DNA of 64,000 nt from Trifolium pratense. Its lineage: Eukaryota > Streptophyta > Magnoliopsida > Fabales > Fabaceae. The notes beneath the pieces were generated by a model. It did no database searches. It was given only the letters and a program-made list of their open reading frames with translations, and was not told where the DNA came from. The DNA is taken from the NCBI RefSeq assembly GCF_020283565.1, contig NC_060059.1, positions 3,355,501 to 3,419,500 of the forward strand, written 5' to 3'. Below are positions 57,379-64,000 of this stretch, one piece after another. The number at the start of each line of letters is the position of its first letter. The stretch's first letter is position 1. The position numbers were made by a program, and so were the translations under genes.

Positions 57379-58635
57379 CTAGAGCAGTTGGGCGCTACCA
57401 ATACCCCCCTCCTGAACAGTAGCTTTATCCTCAAGGCTAAGGTTTTGTGTTGACTTGTTGAGCTCATCCAACGGCTGGCTGCTGCTGGCATCCAAGGGCT
57501 TCATATCATTTTCATAGTTGACCTGCAAATACATAGTTCAAAATTGAAGCACGTCCCTTTTGCTTAATTTCTTATAAGTAAGGAAAGGATAAGAAGACAG
57601 TCCTAGAGGGCATTGCCTAAGGCTCTCTCCATTTGGTGTATTAGTAATAAGTATCCCAATTTTAAAGAAAAGCTATGGCTATGTTTGAATCACTGAGTAC
57701 AAAGATAAAAAAAAAAAAAAAAAAAAAGTCTTGCAGAAGGCTCACCTCCTTGCCATATCGTGTTGGCATGTGCACAGATTGAATTGGTGAAGCTGTATCA
57801 TCTTCATTGTCCAGCTGCATACAGATTACAAAATTTCATGAATAAATTCAGAATTCAAGCAGGTTGTTTCTTAGTAAGGAAAGGACAAGACAATCCTAGA
57901 GCAATTTTTAAGAAAACATACGGCTGTGTTTGTAACTTTTAAAAGTCTTTCAAAAACACTTTCTTTAGTCAGGTGTCGCAAGAAATTACGCTGAGTTATA
58001 TCAGCAAGGTCCCGGAGTAAATATAGAGTATGAGCCTTTTTTGCTGCCTCTTCTGCTTTGCGGGCCTGCAGTTTTTTTTTGAGCAAGAGCCTCTTGTGCT
58101 AATCGACGGGCTTCCTCTTCTTCTGCTACTTTTTTGGCTTGTATATCAGATAGTACCTACAAATACAAATACAATACAATGGAAGATATAATGAAAGTAA
58201 GAGAGACAGAAACCTATACAGAGAGCCAAGATCATCATCATCATCATCATCATCATCATGTTATAAGTTTTTGTTACCATAACCAAATTAACAATTCATA
58301 TCATATCATATGTGAGTTTTATCCATCCAGATTAGTAGTATCATTTTATATCATCTCATCTCATCTCAGTACAGAACAGAACATGAACCAACATAACAAG
58401 TTAGTTAAAATTAAACACACCTGAGCATAAATCTGATCATAAATAGATTGACGTTCAGAAGATGCTGCAAAATAAAAATAAAAAATGGAATTAGTTGAAA
58501 GATAAATACTAAATGTTATGAAAATTGGAAAAGATAACTTGTGATAGATAGATAGAGAGAGAGAGAGAGGAACAGACTCAGTTTCTTCTTAGACTTTGAT
58601 TTCTTTTTTGTTCGGCTTTTACTGCCTCCACCCAT
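57379..58635 (-). CDS. Lys/Glu-rich coiled-coil protein gene, unit 2 (same frameshift)
   Basis: Exons 58578-58635, 58421-58464, 57922-58156, 57746-57814 and 57379-57522 match unit 1 one for one. The last exon is three bases shorter, losing one Lys of LNKKST. The nine-A tract that shifts exon 3 is present here too, so the change came before the duplication, or gene conversion spread it. Start, splice sites and upstream sequence are otherwise preserved, including the telo-box-like leader repeats. Confidence 0.75.
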
Positions 58636-59141
58636 GGGAACGAACGAACGGGAATGGAATTTTAACCCTAAAATCCTCTCTTTTCTGATCGAGTTGTTGA
58701 ATTAAAAACCTGAAAAGGACAGAATCGAATTAGGAGAAGAACGAAATTGGAAATCGAAACAAGAACGAAAGAGAATGATTAGGGAATGGAAATTTAACCC
58801 TAAAATCCTCTCTTCTCACAAATTCGTTCGGAGCCTGGGTTTTCTTTTCTGATCGAGTTGGTTATTATTAATATTATATTAGACGCAGCCATGTATATAT
58901 TTGGACGGCATACTTTTTTTTTGCTAATGTTTTGGGCCAAAGCCCAAATTACATCTCTCTCTATATATATAATTACTAGTCACCATGACAGTGCATTCAC
59001 ACAGACCAATAATTATATATCGATTATATTATATTTCAGTAGACTAATAAATAAAGTAATTTATACATGTAGAAACCAAAATACTTAGTCAATCATATTA
59101 TTGACATTGTGTAATGTATTTCCACCAACTTATGTAAAGAT

Positions 59142-59331
59142 GAAAGTACAAACAATCCTACAAATTTTGAAAAAATTATTTATAAATTACATTTGAAGTG
59201 GTATTTATAAGGTTGTCATCATCATCATCAACGACTGAAATCTTCAAACCATTTTTCGATGTGACTCTTGACACAACAACGTATAACTGACCATGTGAAA
59301 ATACTGATTGCGAAAGTAAATAGATCACAAA
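59142..59331 (-). mobile_element. Helitron helicase C-terminal fragment, unit 2
   Basis: Copy of the fragment at 53706-53895, encoding the same VFSHGQLYVVVSRVTSKNGL segment. Confidence 0.82.
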
Positions 59332-60755
59332 AGTTTAATCTTGTCGCCGACAACAATTCTTTGCGCCGCCACCATTATTTTCCATTCGCCGCCAATCTTA
59401 AAATATATCATAATACAATTATATATGTTCCCGCAGTCATCGACAATCTTAATTGTAGTCATTTTCTTCTCAAAAGCCTATAACTCCACCAAAACCTATG
59501 TTTTAAAATTATATCAAATTGTCCTCTTCCGGTATATAACAAAATAACCCAAGTCCTGATAGAGATGTTGTAAAAATCCTTTAAATCATACCAGTCATGC
59601 GTTAAATAAATATTATTCTTTCTTTTTTCGACTAATACTTCGAATTGATTCCCAAATGGATCTACCAAATTTGCAAAACGATAATGAAAATCAGCAGAAA
59701 ACATCTTCGGAAGCATCAACACCCTATAAACGCAACATACAACATAAATAAAAATCATATTATTTTGCAAATTACAGACAAAAAGCCGTATATTCATAAA
59801 TTTAGAACTACACTAACTTTTCATAAAAAAAAATAAAACAAAAGAATTACACTACCTTCAGTTACTCTAAACTCAACGTAGTAGGTACGATATCTAATCT
59901 GCAATTCATTAATCAGTTTCTCCCGATCAAATTGGGATTCAAAGGACCTATCTAAATATATATTAAAAAAAAGTTAGCATAAAATTTTAGAAAAATTTCA
60001 ATTTCACGGATAAAAATGATAGATCACAAAACAACATGCAAATACAAATTCGAGCCTAAATTGCAAATAAAATTAGGGTTAACCTAATTGCAAATTATAA
60101 CCATTAGATATAAGAAAGATAGTAGAAATTGTGATTAATTATGCTATTCAAACTTTTTTGAAAAACATGGGTAACCTAATTGAAGCACATGTTTTAGGAA
60201 TTGAAATGTTTTATTGCAAACAAACGATGCGGGTTTGATTCTCATTCTTGACAAATTTCTATTTTCCTTCAATAGTTTTATTTCTTTCTTTTCATTCTAA
60301 TTGTAACTCTAAATATGGACTAAAGTCATAAGGATACAGTATGCTTCAAATTGTTTCAATCATCATTAACTATTAATTATTATTTAAAACATAATAGATA
60401 CGGTATAAATGAAAATTGAAAATCTAATTGCTAAAATCTGGTATTTTTTTTTTATTCTCATATACGTATTCTAAAAAAAATAAAATCAAGTTAATTAAAA
60501 TTTATTTATTGTGCTTAATTGACATACGAAATCTTTCCTATTTGGGTATGAACAAATTAATTCCGCATGATTTATTTCTAATTGTAAAATTTCGATAAGA
60601 TTAACACTTGGAGGACGTAATTTTAATCACAATTGGTTGTTATGTCATAGTGGTTGAAAGACTCTATTCGCAGCAAGTGATCCTGGGTTCGAATCTCATG
60701 TAAGATATATTTCTCTTTTTTTAATAAATTAGATAGTGAATAAATTCCCTCCAAA

Positions 60756-60818
60756 ATTGCATATGCAAATTAGGGTTAACCTAGTTGCATATTATAACCA
60801 TTATATATAAGAAAGATA
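60756..60818. repeat. Filler copied from about 700 bp upstream
   Basis: AATTAGGGTTAACCTAGTTG and ATTATAACCATTATATATAA closely repeat 60071-60118 (AATTAGGGTTAACCTAATTG, ATTATAACCATTAGATATAA). Unit 1 has no such sequence at the equivalent point, so it arrived in unit 2 only. Confidence 0.65.
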
Positions 60819-60820
60819 TA

Positions 60821-60842
60821 TAGTTGGGTCTAAATTAGCGAT

Positions 60843-60894
<52 letters not shown>
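60821..60894. repeat. Solo terminus and (AT)n tract
   Basis: TAGTTGGGTCTAAATTAGCG then ATTGCCAT is the mirror image of the start of the next element across about 48 bases of pure AT. It looks like one end of a second, related element facing the first across the AT tract. Confidence 0.65.
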
Positions 60895-60900
<6 letters not shown>

Positions 60901-61388
60901 ATCGCTAATTTAGACCATAGTTGGGTCTAAATTAGCAAGGTGCACCTTTTGAGTTGGACCAAAATACCCATTTTTTTTTTTAAAAAAACAATAGAGCAAT
61001 TGGGGCATGTATGTAATTTGCATCATCCAAAACGCGCGCCCCCCATGTCTTTCGCGCCCCCCATCCAACAACAACAACCATAACATTTTTTAAATTTCTT
61101 CCAAATTTCGAGCTCATTTTACGTGCAAATCGAACGCCGATTTCGAAAACTAATACCGGAAACCTTTGTAAAATTGAAAAACGATCAAAATCCATATAAG
61201 GAACGTCGAGTTTCGTTGAGTATTGAGGGAGATCGAACCGGGTCAAAAACCGGGTCGCGCGACCCGTTTCTGCATAAAACGGGTGGGGGGACGATGAACA
61301 GTGCGCGTCGCCCACGCCCACTCTCACCGGTGGCGCGTGGGGGCCCGTGCGGCCTCAGGGAGGCTCTATTTGTTTTTTATTTTTTCAT

Positions 61389-61808
61389 AATAAAATAGTA
61401 GATAATATTCTGGAAATTTTGGTATATTTTATGAAATTTTTGGAGACCTGAAACTATTTTTAGTTAATTAAATGAGATAAAAAGGTAATTAAAAATATTA
61501 TAATTCCATAAAAAATTTCCAAAATTTTATGTAAAGTACTATGAATTATTTAGAACCCTCTTATGTACCTCACTCTCCCTATTTCAAGTCATGAAATTAT
61601 TTTCGCAAATTCCGCTGATTATTTAAAACCATTTAACAAATAATAATAATAATTTCATAGATTTGTACTCTGAAACCAATTGTTTTTTTATTTGTTTCTA
61701 ATAAAATATTAGATAATATTCTGGAACTTTTGGTATATTTTATGAAATTTTTGGAGACCTGAAACTATTTTTCGTTAATTAAATGAGATAAAACGGTAAT
61801 TAAAAACT
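61389..61808 (+). repeat. Direct repeat pair inside the inverted-repeat element
   Basis: Blocks 61389-61497 and 61700-61808 share AGATAATATTCTGGAA, TTTTGGTATATTTTATGAAA and GAGACCTGAAACTATTTTT with only a few differences. Confidence 0.8.
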
Positions 61809-61819
61809 ATTGTTTGCTT

Positions 61820-62194
61820 CTGAAACCATTTAGCTGGTACTATGGTTTCAGAGAGTTGTACTTTGAAACCATTTTGCTGGTAGAATGGTTTCAGTGAGTT
61901 GATTCTTAGTTATTTGCTTCTGAAACCATTTTACTAGTCGAATGGTTGCACATAGTTGTATTCTGAAACCATTTTACTAGTAGAATGGTTTCAGTGAGTA
62001 GATTCTTAATTGTTTGCTTTTGAAACCATTTAGCTGGTAGAATGGTTTCAGAAAGTTGTATTATGAAACCATTTTGCTGGTAGAATGGTTTCATTGAGTT
62101 GATTCTTAGTTATTTGCTTATGAAACCATTTAGCTGGTAGAATAGTTTCAGAGAGTTATATTCTGAAACCATTTTGCTGGTATAATGGTTTCAG
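61820..62194 (+). repeat. Hairpin array, block 1 (eight units)
   Basis: Eight short palindromes of the form TGAAACCATT - loop - AATGGTTTCA, mostly with loop TTAGCTGGTAG or TTTGCTGGTAG. Spacers alternate between a short type (GAGAGTTGTA) and a longer one (TGAGTTGATTCTTAGTTATT). Unit 3 has a broken right arm. Confidence 0.9.
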
Positions 62195-62327
62195 TGAGTT
62201 GATTGAGTGGTGCGTGTTAAATTACAACACACAAGTAACGTACTTAGTACGATACACATAATTTAAAATGCAATAAAACATATAAATAACGAGATTAAGG
62301 TAGTGAAAAATTATGTTTATATATTAC

Positions 62328-62604
62328 TATGAAACCATTTAGCTGGAAGAGTGGTTTCAGAGAGTTATACTGTGAAACCATTCTAGCAGTAAATGGTTTC
62401 AGAAGCAAACAATTAAGAATCAACTCCCCTGAAACCATTCTATCAGTGAAATGGTTTCAAAGTACAACGCTCTGAAACCATTGTACCAGCTAAATGGTTT
62501 CAGAAGCAAACAATTAAGAAATTACTCACTGAAACCATTCTACCAATAAAATGGTTTCAGAGAGTTATACTGTGAAACCATTCTACCAGCTAAATGGTTT
62601 CACA
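62328..62604 (-). repeat. Hairpin array, block 2 (six units, mostly mirrored)
   Basis: Six palindromes with the same stem. From the second unit the loops read TCTACCAGCTA, the complement of block 1, and spacers read AGAAGCAAACAATTAAGAAT, again complementary to block 1. The two blocks therefore form one large inverted repeat around about 62210-62320. Confidence 0.85.
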
Positions 62605-62907
62605 GTATTATATAAAGATAATTAAAGGTAGTGAAAAATTGGGTTTTTTTTTTCGGTGTCAAAATCAAACGAACCAAGTCTCTATTTGTAGACAAAAAAA
62701 AATTATGAATTTTGGTATAAAAATAAAAAAATAAAAAATTAATTTACAACGAAATAATTGAGTTTAAAGTATTAAATGAAAAAAAAAACACGCCAACCAC
62801 CCAGCAGTTGACACGTGTCCTGCTTTTTTTAAAATAAAATTTTCTCTCTCCAGGCGCAGATCTAGTGTGGTGCACGCGCTGGCTTATTCTGGATCTGGAT
62901 GATCTGG

Positions 62908-62931
62908 GCTGTCTGATTGATCAGACAGCCA
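62908..62931. repeat. 24-bp palindrome
   Basis: GGCTGTCTGAT and its complement ATCAGACAGCC are separated by two bases. Confidence 0.85.
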
Positions 62932-63274
62932 TGATGAGATCATCTCTTGGCCGTCTGATGGAAATCAATGGTCTGTAACGGTGGTCCTGCGGTAGGCGCG
63001 CGACACTGGATCAGCGCCAATATGTTTTTTTTTTTTTTTTTTTATAAAAAGAAAGAGTATTTTTGTCCAACTCAAAAGGTGCACCTTGCTAATTTAGACC
63101 CAACTGGGTCTAAATTAGCAGCCCATATATATATATACATGTAAGTAAAATGAAAGTACAGGGTCAATTTGAAATTTTTTTGAAATGCACCCCAAACTAG
63201 AGGGACATTTTGCATATTTAAGCTTTTCACATATATAGCGATAATTACACATTCACGCACCCAAAAAAAACTAA

Positions 63275-63573
63275 TACTCTCTCCGGTCATTTACATCAGA
63301 AACATTTTGAAAAAAACACATAAACAAAGTAAGCTAATTTTCTCATTAATAATTTTAAAATTTTATGTTTTATTCCAAAATTAATCCCGCACTATCATGG
63401 AAAATAGGTCTATCTAATTAATGCATTAGCATTTGGATGAATTATTTGATTTTATATAATAAGGGTGCAAATGAAATCGTGTATTTAATAAATAATAAAT
63501 TTATAGAGTGTTTCTTATACAAAAAACCAAATTTTTTTTCAAAATATTCCTTATAAAAAGACAGGAGGGACTA
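63275..63573. mobile_element. Stowaway-like MITE, unit 2
   Basis: Same element as 55480-55779. Its right border runs directly into TAATAATTACACATTTAAAT, the undisturbed target of the hAT element found in unit 1. Confidence 0.75.
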
Positions 63574-63757
63574 ATAATTACACATTTAAATTTAATTCAA
63601 TTATTAAAATCTTGAGTTAAATAAGATTTATGTCCCTAAAAATATATAGGGAGTTTTAGTTTTAGTCACTAAAAATAAAATGTAACGTTTCTTGTTAATA
63701 TTATTAGTGGATGTCCATGTAGATTATTGGCCTATGTAATTAGTAGATTATGTTTGC

Positions 63758-64000
63758 CTTCATAAAATTTTCAGGTGTCAGCGAGGCCTTCTTAGGCTTG
63801 TTCCTAAAGTTGGAGAATACATGGTTACTGCCTCCAATAGATATATCAGATGATAAGAATTGTAAATGGAGTACCGAAGAATGGTTATAAAAGAGAGACC
63901 TCTCAGCATTCTGTATTTGATACACAAAAACCTGGGTGTGCAGTGTAATTTTGCGAGGTACTGTGCAACATGTCAATAACATTAAACGGTAATCTGGCAA
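63758..64000. repeat. Tandem duplication, unit 3 (cut by the window end)
   Basis: The first 243 bases of a third unit, equal to 56858-57100. It covers only sequence 3' of the gene; the third gene copy would lie beyond the window. Confidence 0.9.

Larger units (their letters stand above)
60895..63126. mobile_element. 2.2-kb inverted-repeat element inserted in an (AT)n tract, with hairpin arrays
   Basis: The termini align over about 65 bp as inverted repeats: ATGG-C-GCTAATTTAGACC, then GTTGGGTCTAAATTAGCAAG and GTGCACCTTTTGAGTTGGAC. Each terminus itself starts with a palindrome built on GCTAATTTAGACC. Both outer borders are (AT)n, matching the AT run at 55320-55349 in unit 1, the empty site. 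Inside are GC-rich patches (61030-61360 and 62850-63010), a 109-bp direct repeat (61389-61497 and 61700-61808), and two hairpin arrays. No transposase frame was found. The long inverted ends and the AT target suggest a Mutator-like or foldback class, but no clean 9-bp duplication can be read in an AT tract. Confidence 0.85.
56858..63757. repeat. Tandem duplication, unit 2
   Basis: Second copy of the direct repeat, nearly identical to unit 1 over its gene. It differs by lacking the hAT element and by carrying the inverted-repeat element at 60895-63126 together with a short filler before it. The junction with unit 1 falls at GTTTGC|CTTCATAAAA. Confidence 0.95.

Noticed and set aside
61820..62604. 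Regularly spaced repeats resembling a CRISPR array
   Set aside because: Units are themselves palindromes of varying length, spacers are repeated and not unique, orientation flips midway, and the DNA is plant nuclear.

Overview
This 64 kb window is nuclear DNA of a flowering plant. It has split genes with GT-AG introns, AT-rich intergenic DNA, and many MITEs, SINEs, LINE pieces and solo LTRs. A legume close to Medicago is my best guess, from the look of the LINE and tRNA-SINE families and the gene order; this is inference, since no database was searched.

Layout. 1-2.2 kb: no gene I can support. 2.2-9.1 kb: ribose-5-phosphate isomerase (-), a LINE remnant, a broken glutamyl-tRNA reductase copy, and a PILS2-type auxin carrier (-). 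11.4-11.8 kb: a copia-like solo LTR with intact target duplication. 13.9-14.5 kb: a Mutator-type MITE directly upstream of the TATA box of a MIR319-family hairpin (+). 16.4-19.5 kb: an eight-exon gene for a nucleolar RRM protein (NIFK type) with a lesion in exon 2. 20.3-20.6 kb: a doubtful 41-codon gene. 21.4-26.5 kb: two related small membrane-anchored proteins (-), with a duplicated promoter fragment and a Tourist element inside a SINE between them. 27.6-34.6 kb: a complete 11-exon ABCG7-type half transporter (-). 36.9-40.3 kb: a four-exon GT14 glycosyltransferase (+). 41.8-43.4 kb: an intronless P-class PPR protein (+), followed by a hAT element, a MED21 pseudogene and a second solo LTR. 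47.2-48.7 kb: an F-box/DUF295 gene (-). 50.3-51.3 kb: a 5'-truncated LINE. 51.4-64.0 kb: a direct tandem array of a five-exon Lys/Glu-rich protein gene, with two full units and the start of a third.

The single-copy genes have no shared pathway. What links them is ancestry. From memory, RPI, PILS2, GT14 and PPR match the order At1g71100-At1g71060, while RPI, the small membrane protein and ABCG7 match At2g01290-At2g01320. The window therefore looks like an unfractionated ancestral block whose two Arabidopsis descendants each lost different genes.

The most unusual material is in the mobile DNA. The array lets insertions be dated against each other. Unit 1 carries an 886-bp hAT-type element holding an ANTH-domain gene fragment, and unit 2 holds its exact empty site. 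Unit 2 carries a 2.2 kb inverted-repeat element inside an (AT)n tract, with 14 short hairpins arranged in two mirrored blocks. At least ten very short poly(A) or poly(T) insertions flanked by 10-18 bp direct repeats are scattered through the window and look like extremely truncated retroposons.
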